Source: Bin55 sp965205965 | Lineage (GTDB): Bacteria; Pseudomonadota; Gammaproteobacteria; Pseudomonadales; Azotimanducaceae | Reading direction: 5' to 3' | DNA length: 64,000 nt | Assembly (NCBI GenBank): GCA_965205965.1 | Contig: CBDBHT010000005.1 | Location: forward strand, 124,001 to 188,000 | Shown here: piece after piece, positions 26,537 through 36,000 of the stretch | Position numbering within the stretch: position 1 is the first letter of the stretch | How the letters are laid out: the number at the start of each line of letters is the position of its first letter | The notes under the pieces: model-generated | What the model saw: the letters and a program-made list of their open reading frames with translations, nothing else | What the model was told of the DNA's origin: nothing | Database searches by the model: none | Program-made: the position numbers and the translations under genes

Positions 26537-28132
26537 ATGGATATAAATAATGCTGTTGAGCGACGGCGGACGTTTGCGATCATCTCACATCCCGACGCCG
26601 GAAAAACAACCGTCACTGAGAAATTTCTACTCCTTGGTAACGCCATTCAGTTAGCAGGCACGGTCAAGGCCAAGAAAGCCAATCGTGCGGCAAAATCTGA
26701 TTGGATGGCGATGGAACGGGAGCGTGGAATTTCAGTTACCACGTCTGTGATGCAGATTGCGTATGCGGGGCGCGTTGTTAATTTACTTGATACGCCTGGT
26801 CACGAAGACTTTTCGGAAGACACCTACAGAACGCTCACCGCTGTGGATTCGGTACTCATGGTGATTGATGCTGCAAGAGGTGTGGAACCACGTACGCGCA
26901 AACTCTTGGAAATCTGTCGTTTACGTGATATACCGATACTCACATTCATTAACAAATTAGATCGTGAGATGCGAGACCCTATTGAATTGCTAGATCAAAT
27001 AGAGGACGAACTACAAATCGAGTGCGCTCCGAGGTGTTGGCCTATTGGGTCAGGCCGAAGTTTTCGAGGGATCTACCTTTTTGATATAGATCAACTGATT
27101 TGTTACGAGTCTGGTCACGGCTCAAGCAGATATGAATTTCGTGTGATAGAAAAACTGAACAGTCAGGGAGCCCGAGACTGGTTAGGGTTCGATTATGACG
27201 ATTTTGTTGACGAGATTAAGCTGGTGAAAGGAGCGAGTCACCAGCACGATCTGAATGCCTACCGTGCAGGTAACAGAACTCCAGTATTCTTCGGTACGGC
27301 TCTTCATAACTTTGGAGTTACTGAACTGTTTAACGAGTTTGTGAGTATTGCGCCTGCGCCTCGTCCTAGGTTGTCGGATTCATTATTAGTTTATCCAACA
27401 GAGAAAAAATTTTCCGGCTTCGTTTTCAAAATACAAGCCAATATGGACCCAAAGCATCGAGACCGTATCGCTTTCATGCGGATTTGTTCTGGCAAGTATC
27501 GGGATGGTATGCGAATGCGTCATGTAAGGCGAAACCGCGATATCAAAATTAACAATGCTGTAACTTTCATGGCGGGAGACCGCATTCGTACAGATGAAGC
27601 CTACGCAGGCGATATCATTGGGTTGCATAACCATGGAGCCATTCATATCGGCGACTCGTTTAGCGAAGGTCAGGAACTTTCGTTCAGGGGGATACCGAAT
27701 TTTGCACCTGAACTTTTCCGCAAAGTACGCGTACGGAACCCTTTGATGTTTAAACGACTGGAAACAGGCATTCGACAGTTATCCGAAGAAGGTGCGACAC
27801 AAGTTTTTCTGCCGCTCGAAGGCAATGACATGATCGTTGGTACTATCGGACCGCTCCAATTTGAATTGGTTGCATTCCGGCTGAGGGAAGAATACCAAGC
27901 AGAGTGTTTTTACGAACCTTCGTCGGTATTTACTGCTCGTTGGATTACATCAAGTAACGAGAAGAAACTTTCTGACTTTAGGAAGCGATTATCGTCGCAA
28001 CTAGCTGTGGATAGTAGCAATTACTTGACATTGCTGGCTACTTCCCGAGTCAATCTGGAGTTGATTCAAGAAAGATGGCCAGAGCTAGAGTTTGCATCCA
28101 TGCGTGATCATAAGTTCATTGCGATGGATTAA
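26537..28132 (+). CDS. prfC: Peptide chain release factor 3 (RF3)
   Basis: 531-aa translational GTPase that recycles RF1/RF2 from the ribosome after termination. G1 SHPDAGKTTVTEKFLLLG near residue 17, switch I ERGISVTTSVMQ, G3 DTPGHEDFSEDTYR, G4 NKLDRE, followed by domains II and III with EGATQVFLPLEGNDMIVGT (RF3 type) and YQAECFYEPSSV. Length and motifs are canonical and the frame is intact. Confidence 0.95.
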   Translation: MDINNAVERRRTFAIISHPDAGKTTVTEKFLLLGNAIQLAGTVKAKKANRAAKSDWMAMERERGISVTTSVMQIAYAGRVVNLLDTPGHEDFSEDTYRTLTAVDSVLMVIDAARGVEPRTRKLLEICRLRDIPILTFINKLDREMRDPIELLDQIEDELQIECAPRCWPIGSGRSFRGIYLFDIDQLICYESGHGSSRYEFRVIEKLNSQGARDWLGFDYDDFVDEIKLVKGASHQHDLNAYRAGNRTPVFFGTALHNFGVTELFNEFVSIAPAPRPRLSDSLLVYPTEKKFSGFVFKIQANMDPKHRDRIAFMRICSGKYRDGMRMRHVRRNRDIKINNAVTFMAGDRIRTDEAYAGDIIGLHNHGAIHIGDSFSEGQELSFRGIPNFAPELFRKVRVRNPLMFKRLETGIRQLSEEGATQVFLPLEGNDMIVGTIGPLQFELVAFRLREEYQAECFYEPSSVFTARWITSSNEKKLSDFRKRLSSQLAVDSSNYLTLLATSRVNLELIQERWPELEFASMRDHKFIAMD

Positions 28133-28492
28133 GACTAGCGTGACGAATTGATGTTGTAGCAGAATCGGTTGTTATCTTCGTTTTCTGGACGCTGAGATTC
28201 TTCTTGGCGATCAGAGGTGATTTTGGACAACTTAGTTACCCAATAGTAGTTACCGCTTCTTGTGAAGGAGCGTTGCGAGCAGGCGTGATAGTGCATTCGA
28301 CCGTTAGGCAGTGTTCCCGTTGATACCAGAACTGATCATCAAGAAGGATAGTGCATCGCAGTGCTTTCCGAGGAACTGCAGTGGGATATCTGCACCTGAA
28401 AATAATGGAGATTGTATACGTGAGTAACCAAAATAGATGAACGAACATCTTTTTGGCTAATCAGGCGGCGGCGTGGGCGAACTCCACAGAAA
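28133..28492. other. Intergenic, nothing recognised
   Basis: 360 bases downstream of prfC. Minus-strand frames here show no family resemblance. Confidence 0.35.
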
Positions 28493-28768
28493 GTGGAAAA
28501 AATCGATGATAACACCATGCAAGTAACCATAGAGGGCGACAGTTTTCAGATTCCAATGAAACTATTGCAAGTGTATCAAGACATTGCTGTTCGTATTGCT
28601 GTTGAAAAGATCATCGAAAGACCATTAGACTCTGATCGATTTGTGGCCAGAGTGGACGGTCATAGTGACGAGGTTGTCCGAAAGTTAGAGACCAATTACT
28701 TTAGCAGACTGGACCTCGAAGAGGATACGTGTAAATCGGTGTTTTCTATAATTTCTCTTGTATTTTAA
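28493..28768 (+). CDS. Short hypothetical protein, possibly a fragment
   Basis: 91 aa. The first 75 residues read like a genuine soluble protein (MQVTIEGDSFQIPMKLLQVY, RPLDSDRFVARVDGHSDEVV), but the tail drifts into hydrophobic residues unlike the rest. An IS3 fragment lies 140 bases downstream, so the original 3' end may be lost. No family recognised and no clear ribosome site at 28493; GTG or internal starts are possible. Confidence 0.35.
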   Translation: MEKIDDNTMQVTIEGDSFQIPMKLLQVYQDIAVRIAVEKIIERPLDSDRFVARVDGHSDEVVRKLETNYFSRLDLEEDTCKSVFSIISLVF

Positions 28769-28911
28769 AGGAAGATCATAAATGGCGTCTCCATGATGGG
28801 AACGCACAAATATCCGTCTCGGTACAAGACTAAAGTTTTTGAATAAAGTTGACGCAAACCAGATTGCTCGCACTAAAGGCGACGTTCTTTTACGTTGAGG
28901 TAAAGACTGAG

Positions 28912-29200
28912 ATGGTGTGGTTTCTTGAGACAGATTCACACGAGATTTAAGATACACTCCAGCAGACTTCACTACCCCATGGGGGTAGTAAATGAAAGTG
29001 TTTGCTTTTTACTATTTACGCCACATTTCGCAATACCTCCCGGTCGGACCAGTAGACGTGATCGGGCGTTCGGTACCCCAATGCCTGATGCAGTCGCTCA
29101 CGGTTGTAGAACTCCATCCTGCGACCGACCTCCCTCCAGACGAAGGCCTCCTTCAGGTCGTTCCAGGCGTTCCACACAGCATTTCGTCGTGCATTGAGAC
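28912..29200 (-). mobile_element. IS3-family fragment (terminus plus OrfB C-terminus)
   Basis: The end of the complete IS3 element at 55.5-56.85 kb recurs here in opposite orientation: GATGGTGTGGTTTCTTGAGA, TTTAAGATACACTCCAGC and the CTACCCC..GGGGTAG palindrome. The last 60 or so OrfB residues are present (EFYNRERLHQALGYRTPDHV). The 5' part is absent; beyond about 29200 the sequence is unrelated. Confidence 0.75.
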
Positions 29201-29399
29201 GGGTTCTGGGTACCGATATTGTCTCCATTATCGCGAAACCCAATACGGAAAGTCCAGACTAATAGGAAGTTTGGGCTATACGGGGAATCGCTGCATGCTT
29301 GACTGACATGGGATCTTCCTTGATCAACCATCATATGCTGATCATAGCACTTATAGATAATCGGGGAATTTTTGCCTCAATTGGTTTGTTGTATTAGCC

Positions 29400-31241
29400 C
29401 TATGTCATATCCGTATAGGCATTTGGCAAGTTTAAATCAATCGGTTTTGAATATCCTGGAATGCCAATTTCTTGATCGGAAATCTTGAGGTCAGTACCGT
29501 CTATAACACCTTCACCGAATCGGTAGATCGCATCTAAGTTTCCGCGAGAGGCTCGGTCGTCGTATTGTTCGGCATGTTCAAGTGTTTGCTCAGAATGCCG
29601 TGCGTGTTTTGCCATACGATGTGAACCGTATCTTCGAGTGAGCATCTTGTGTGTCACAAAAGGAGAAATCAGTACACCTGTTGCATTATTGCCTCCGAAG
29701 CCTTTGGAGTTTATGAAAACCACATCTATCTCACGGGGGTCAATCTCGATATGTTCAGGTGTAATTCGAAGATGGCTGGCATACACGTCTTCAGCAATGT
29801 GGTCGATTGTGTAAATACCGGGAATCAAGCCGTATTGCCATGAGCCCAATGCGGCAGATATCTGATCCCCTGAAGCTGCCGCCAACGTATGACCAAGGTA
29901 TGCTTTGACGGCAGCCACGTTCCACTTTTCTATTCTGAAAGATTTTGCCGTTTCATTCAAAATGCGGGATTCGCTAGTTCGGTTCTGCGGTGTACCAGTT
30001 CCGTGTGCATGAATATATGAGTTTCTTTGTACGCATCTCTCACCAAACATGGAGCGAGCTAACGCAAGAGACTTGCCCATGGTGATATAGTTACCCACAC
30101 CGGGGCTTGAGATAGATTTTTTGAAGCCATCTGCATTGATGAAGACATCAGGTACGGCTCCATAGATCTGTGCTCCCAGCTCAATTGCTAATTCGTCATC
30201 CATAAACACAATGAAACTCGCTGCCTCGGCTAGAGTAAAACCAACGTTACTTGAGAAAGGTCGGCACGCACGCCGGTTATCAACTGTGTCACAGTGGTCC
30301 AAATCCATAAGTGCTTTGTCTTCCGCTAGTGCACCCATAATACGATAGCTTTCTATGATCTCCGGTATAACCGGTGCCTCAGCTCCTCCCGCTAGGGCTA
30401 TTCGTCGATTCCCGCTCTTGATCTCATCAATGGCAGTCTTGACGTTGTAAAGGAATGTTGCACATGCTCCAATGGAAGCTCCGTTTGCACCCAAGCTTCC
30501 AAGCACGTACGCATTGGCAAAATCAGCAGACATCTCAGGGAGTCCTAGTGCAACCTGTTTCGCAGTGGGGCGCCTACCTTGCCACGGTGCTTGGAGCATT
30601 CCGCCGCTTCCGTATACGTCTAGTTGACCCATGGCACTTCCTGAAAATACAGCTATTTCGTCTGGCTTTACGGCTTGTCGGATGACTTCCCAATCAATGC
30701 CAATCGAACGAAGAGCATCCGAAGCCGCAAATATTGTGAGCTGTAAACCTCTAGGGTGGTTTCTGGAAGGGTAGCAAGCCTCGGGATTGAAACCACTAGG
30801 TACTTGACCCGCCGACGTAACTTTTCCCGCTTGCTGATCGGAGAATAGAACATCCGTTTTGGTATCGATTTCAACGTAGATATGGTCATTAGCTAATCTA
30901 CTTATATTCCATGTCGTTGGGATCGTTTCCGGAAGTTGTTTGGATGAGATGATGAAAGAAATAGATTTGCCGTCGATAGATTGGAGCGTTGCGTTGCGGT
31001 GGCATTCAATTTGATCCGGATTAAAGAGCTCAATACGCCGAATTAAAGTGTTGTCTAAGATATGTTGTTGCACCGCTTCGTTAACGACATGTTCGTTAAT
31101 GCCCATTAATCCAGCAAGACTACGGTAGGTATCGTTAGCTGCGGATTGAGGTAATGCGTCAATGACTAATCGACGGTATGCATGATCAAAGGAAACGCGA
31201 CCAGCCGGGTTAATTCCACCGTATCCAACGATTACAGGCAA
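29400..31241 (-). CDS. fabY: Beta-ketoacyl-ACP synthase FabY
   Basis: 613-aa condensing enzyme of the FabY class, which in Pseudomonas aeruginosa replaces FabH by condensing acetyl-CoA with malonyl-ACP to start fatty acid synthesis. N-terminal PVIVGYGGINPAGRVSFDHA; nucleophile Cys in IGACATFLYN; His residues in YIHAHGTGTPQNR and YLGHTLAAASGDQ; C-terminal INSKGFGGNNATGV and a FabY-specific tail. No ATG opens this frame: 31241 is a TTG, and upstream in frame lies CTG-ACT-CGT-TTG (LTRL), echoing MSRLPVIVG of the P. aeruginosa protein, so the true start may be CTG at 31250. Upstream of it on the same strand lie the thiolase and moaB. Confidence 0.92.
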   Translation of the reverse strand: MPVIVGYGGINPAGRVSFDHAYRRLVIDALPQSAANDTYRSLAGLMGINEHVVNEAVQQHILDNTLIRRIELFNPDQIECHRNATLQSIDGKSISFIISSKQLPETIPTTWNISRLANDHIYVEIDTKTDVLFSDQQAGKVTSAGQVPSGFNPEACYPSRNHPRGLQLTIFAASDALRSIGIDWEVIRQAVKPDEIAVFSGSAMGQLDVYGSGGMLQAPWQGRRPTAKQVALGLPEMSADFANAYVLGSLGANGASIGACATFLYNVKTAIDEIKSGNRRIALAGGAEAPVIPEIIESYRIMGALAEDKALMDLDHCDTVDNRRACRPFSSNVGFTLAEAASFIVFMDDELAIELGAQIYGAVPDVFINADGFKKSISSPGVGNYITMGKSLALARSMFGERCVQRNSYIHAHGTGTPQNRTSESRILNETAKSFRIEKWNVAAVKAYLGHTLAAASGDQISAALGSWQYGLIPGIYTIDHIAEDVYASHLRITPEHIEIDPREIDVVFINSKGFGGNNATGVLISPFVTHKMLTRRYGSHRMAKHARHSEQTLEHAEQYDDRASRGNLDAIYRFGEGVIDGTDLKISDQEIGIPGYSKPIDLNLPNAYTDMT

Positions 31242-31294
31242 ACGAGTCAGAGGGGTGCCTATATTGTTAAATTTATGGATGGCATACTCGCGCC

Positions 31295-32443
31295 TTAGTC
31301 TCGTTCAAGCGCAACGGCGGTTGCCTCTCCTCCGCCGATACAAAGCGCAGCGATGCCTCGTTTAGCTTGCATTGCTTTCAATTCATGTGCAAGCGTTACT
31401 AGCAGCTTACTTCCAGTAGAACCTAGAGGATGGCCCTGGGCACATGCACCACCATAAATATTAACTTTGCTGGTATCCAGATTTAGTTCCCGTATAGCGA
31501 GCATTGTCACCATTGCGAATGCTTCGTTGATCTCAAATAGATCCACTTCTTCAACGGACCAGCCGGTCTTGGCAAGAACATTCTTGATTGCTCCTACTGG
31601 AGCGATTGTAAATTTTGATGGATGGATTGAATGAGTCGCGTGAGCAACAATACGGGCGTATGGCTCGCGCGGCGCATTTTGAGCAGTTTGTTCATCTACG
31701 ACGATTAAAGCGGATGCCCCGTCAGAGATGGAACTTGCATTAGCCACCGTAATGGTACCATTTTTCTTGAATGCGGGCCGCATGGTGGGGATTCGGTCTA
31801 CCTTGGATCGCCTTGGCTGTTCGTCTTCGTGAATTCCGTCAATGGGTTCCACTTCTCCATCCAGCAACCCTTGGTCCATCGCACTAAGTGCCTTCGTAAC
31901 TGAGGCAACTGCAAATTTATCCATGGACTCGCGTGTGATCTGATATTCATCGGCAGTATCCTGCGCGAAGTTGCCCATCAGGCCTCCATTTTCTGCGTCT
32001 TCTAGACCGTCGCAGAACATTGCATCCATTAGTTCACCATGCCCCATCCTTAATCCGTTTCGCGCTTTCGCAACCACATAAGGTGCATTTGTCATGCTTT
32101 CCATGCCACCGGCAATAATTGCAGATACATCTCCCATACGAATTAAATCATGAGCGAGCATGGCGGCCTTCATACCGGAACCACAAACCTTGTTGATAGT
32201 CGTCGCTCCCACTGAATCGGGAATTCCAGCCTCACGCGTCGCTTGTCGTGCGGGTGCTTGTCTCACTCCAGCTCCAATCACGTTACCCATAAATACTTCG
32301 CTTATCGAATTTGGATCGACGCCACTATCTTGGAGCGATGCGGATATAGCACTAGCACCTAGGCGCGGCGCAGTGTATTCGGATAAATTGCCTTGGAAAC
32401 TCCCAATGGGAGTTCGTTTAGCACCCAATATATACACAGTCAT
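31295..32443 (-). CDS. Acetyl-CoA C-acetyltransferase (biosynthetic-type thiolase)
   Basis: 382-aa type II thiolase interconverting two acetyl-CoA and acetoacetyl-CoA. Acyl-enzyme Cys in INKVCGSGMKAAMLAHDLI (near residue 88), FEINEAFA with catalytic Asn, GGACAQGHPLGSTGSKLL with catalytic His, and CIGGGEATAVALERD with the second Cys. Slightly shorter than typical AtoB/PhaA but complete. It ends 54 bases before the FabY start region and may share a transcript with fabY. Direction (degradation, polyhydroxybutyrate or initiation) is not decided by sequence. Confidence 0.92.
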   Translation of the reverse strand: MTVYILGAKRTPIGSFQGNLSEYTAPRLGASAISASLQDSGVDPNSISEVFMGNVIGAGVRQAPARQATREAGIPDSVGATTINKVCGSGMKAAMLAHDLIRMGDVSAIIAGGMESMTNAPYVVAKARNGLRMGHGELMDAMFCDGLEDAENGGLMGNFAQDTADEYQITRESMDKFAVASVTKALSAMDQGLLDGEVEPIDGIHEDEQPRRSKVDRIPTMRPAFKKNGTITVANASSISDGASALIVVDEQTAQNAPREPYARIVAHATHSIHPSKFTIAPVGAIKNVLAKTGWSVEEVDLFEINEAFAMVTMLAIRELNLDTSKVNIYGGACAQGHPLGSTGSKLLVTLAHELKAMQAKRGIAALCIGGGEATAVALERD

Positions 32444-32455
32444 GTATTACTTTCT

Positions 32456-32965
32456 CTATTGTTTATCGTTGTGAAATCTAGTAATAATTTCAGCAAAGTT
32501 ACAAGGCTTGAACGACTCGTCTAGCTGTTCCCGTAGAATTTTTGTCCACGCAGTACGACAAGCACCAGTTGATCCAGGAACGGCGAAAATTAAGGTCCTG
32601 TTTGCGATACCTGCCACCGCACGTGATTGAATAGTGGAACTCCCAATCTCATCGTACGACATTTGTCTGAACAATTCTCCGAATCCTTCAATGCGTTGGT
32701 CGAACAAAGGTACGAGTGCTTCAGGTGTTTGGTCCCGTCCGCTAAAACCAGTACCTCCAGTAGTAACTATGACATCAATCGTTTCATTTGCGATCCATTG
32801 TGAGACCAAGGATCGAATTTGGTAGACGTCGTCAGCGATAATTGTACGATCTGCAATACAATGCCCGGCCACTCTGATTTGCTCAGTGAGGTAATCCCCG
32901 GATGTATCGTTCTCGCGGGAACGTGTATCGGAGACTGTAAGTACAGCTATCGATAGTTGCTTCAT
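32456..32965 (-). CDS. moaB: Molybdenum cofactor biosynthesis protein MoaB
   Basis: 169-aa MogA/MoaB-fold protein adenylylating molybdopterin before metal insertion. Motifs: LTVSDTRSRENDTSGDYL, VTTGGTGFSGRDQTPEAL, FRQMSYDEIGSSTIQSRA, and IFAVPGSTGACRTAWTKIL. Lies 12 bases upstream of the thiolase on the same strand. A Moco-dependent enzyme, SorA, is in the same window, as is a fragment of a formate dehydrogenase. Confidence 0.92.
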   Translation of the reverse strand: MKQLSIAVLTVSDTRSRENDTSGDYLTEQIRVAGHCIADRTIIADDVYQIRSLVSQWIANETIDVIVTTGGTGFSGRDQTPEALVPLFDQRIEGFGELFRQMSYDEIGSSTIQSRAVAGIANRTLIFAVPGSTGACRTAWTKILREQLDESFKPCNFAEIITRFHNDKQ

Positions 32966-33077
32966 CGTTAAAGACGCGTTGAGCGAATGCTAGTTTTGCA
33001 GAAACAGTGACAATTAAATTACATTACCCGTAAGATATATGTACCAATCTGGGATGGGAAGATGTTTTTGCTAGAGA

Positions 33078-36000
33078 ATGAACAGAACTAACCCTAAACG
33101 CGATCAGTTGTTTTTGATCGCAGAGGCATTATCGCGAGATTTTGACTTATTCCCATCTGCGGATGCAAATAAAGAATACGCTATTCGCGGTTTGCTTAGA
33201 TCCGCGGAAATTGCAAAGCGGGCTGACGAGCTTGAGCGAGCGGATGTCGATACATACATCGAAGCGGTAATCAGTCCTGCGGAGGCGCCTGATCGATTAT
33301 CAGCTCCTGATGTGGTTCGACAAATTGGTATTGAGAAAGTTGTTTTCGCTGAAGAACCGTACTATGAGGCAATAGTAGAGTTCGATTTTAACGATCAGAA
33401 GCGGCAAGTTGGTGTAGTTGCCCAGAACCGGGCGCATAAAAACGGCGAGTGGATGCCTGAGCACCACTTAGCCGCCGCTCAATTCGTAGATCAATGTTCC
33501 CGCCGTTCTATCCCGATTGTTAGTATGATGGACACTCCAGGTGCCGCCGGACATGAGGAAGCAAACCGCAATAACCAAGCGCACGCAATATCTCGATTGA
33601 TTACCGTCATGTCGGACGTTGATGTTCCGAATATTGGTGTCATTTTCGGTGTTGGTTACTCCGGTGGTGCTATACCGCTTGCAGCTAGTAATGTAATTCT
33701 TGCCGTTCGCGACGGTGTATTCAGCACCATACAGCCGAGATCGCTTGCAAGTATCGCTCGCAGGTTAAATCTTTCATGGCAGGAATGTGCGAAGCATGTC
33801 GGGCTCAGTCCCTACGAATTAATGCAACAAGGCAATATTGATGGGATTATTGACTACGTGCCCGGAGATCCGCCAGAAAAATTAGAGAACTTACGTCTGG
33901 CGATAGTTACTTGCATTACTTCGGTTGAGAACAGTACACGCACATTCGTTCGCGAAAATCCTTACATCATTGAACACTATCATCGATCTTTAGAACGTTA
34001 CTTAAATCCATCGCAACGACTACAGAAGCTGGAACAACGAGCATCGCTTGGTAGTACGCGTCCTCCAAGCGAATATTTCAACGTCTTTGGAATTGCATTC
34101 CGGTACTTACGTTACTTGCGTGTGCGTCGCCGAATACGCGCTACGAGCAAGCAACAATATGGACGACTATCTCAGATCGAGCTTCCAACTGGGGAGTTGG
34201 ATAACCGTATCGATAGAGAACGACGCCGAACCTTTCTAAGGTGGTTGCAGGATCCTGACCGTCTTATGTACGACGATCAATTGAAGTTAGCTTGGAAAGT
34301 CTACAACGAACGTCGTGATGCATTATCGAACGAAAGAGGCGGTCGCATCTCTGAACTGCTGTTTGGCGAGCCGAAAAAGCGTTTTGAAGATGCACGTATA
34401 TCTCTTCTTCATACATTCACCATGTACTTGTATAACCGCTGGAAAACAGACGCAGGAGGGAATCTATCATCATTGCTTGACGCGTTGGAACATCATAATG
34501 ACTTTGCACGTTTACTTAAACCGTCTGAAATTGATAAGCCTAAAGGGCTATCGCTCGCAATTCGATCGGACAACAAGCTGGGACTAGTGTTGCGCGAGCG
34601 GTTCACTCACGAGGGCAAGAAACTAGTTCAGTCCTTGGATACAGTTGATCATAGAGGCGAATTACATCTTGCGCAATTTTGTGTAGAACTGAATCTCGCA
34701 TTAACTGAGGGGCCACTGGGCGCACGAAGGAGTACGAAAGGTGGAAGGTTCATTGCAGGCAACCGAGATACGTTCGACAGAAAATTTGGGGTGTATCTCG
34801 TACCGGCCAAGTCCAGTGGCAGTAGTTTAAATGGATTGGATAAAGACATCTGGGAAGTTCTCACGAATGACGATCTTCGAGATGACTTTATTCGTGAGGT
34901 TAGAAACTTTAGCCTCTTTGATAGCATCTATGATCAGCTTCTCACTAACTTAAGCAGCATTGCGGAAGAGGCGGGTCGAACCCAGTCCCTGAGCAGGGAT
35001 AGTATCGAACAATTACTGGGATCAGCATTCGAGGTTGCATCACGTCAAATAGCTAACGCAGCAGCTGGCGGTGAATCCAGAGTACTTACGGACCAGCAAA
35101 CGCGTGAATCTTTTTTCGAATGGTTTCAAGACTTCACATCAATGCGCGGCGTGAATCGCTTCTTTCAGACCGTTGAAGAATGGAAAAAGAGATCCTTCCC
35201 ACAAATATCCGACACGCTATTCGTCGTCGTAACTTTTGTACTGGAACGATTGGTAACAAGCTATCTCCAAAGTAACTTACCGAATTCCAAATACGATGGA
35301 CGAATTGCTCCGCGGAGAATTGGCCGTAAGAAGGATTTCTGGAATCGCCTGAACATTGCGTACCGTGATCTCCAGATACACGAAGCATTGACCACGTTTA
35401 AACGTCGTGGTGGAACTGAATACCAAGCATTTGTTAGTGAATTCTTTAGTGACTTCGAAGAGTTGTTCAGCGATAGGTTGAGTACGGATCCATGTAAGTT
35501 TCCTGGCTTTCGACTCGCGATTGAATCAGCTCTTAAATCCGGCTCGCCTCCCTGTGGCGTAGTTACTGGTGTGGGTACCTTTAAGGATGGCAAAAATGGC
35601 GTACGTGTTGGAGCAGTGATTTCCAACGTTGAATTTCAGGCCGGTGCATTCGATATGGCAAGTGCGGAAAAGTTCTGCCGACTTCTCGTTGAGTGTGCGG
35701 AAAATCAACTACCGGTAATTTGCTTTATTTCTTCTGGCGGAATGCAGACAAAGGAAGGAGCAGGTGCCCTTTTTTCAATGGCTGCGATCAATGATAGGAT
35801 AACACGATTTGTTCGAGATTTTGATCTACCAGTTATTGTATTTGGATTTGGCGATTGCACGGGGGGTGCACAAGCGAGTTTTGTCACACACCCGCTTGTG
35901 CACACGTATTATTTCTCTGGGACAAGCATGCCGTTCGCCGGTCAGATTGTGATACCTAGCCATCTCCCCGCAGAATCGATTATTGCAAACTATCTCACAG

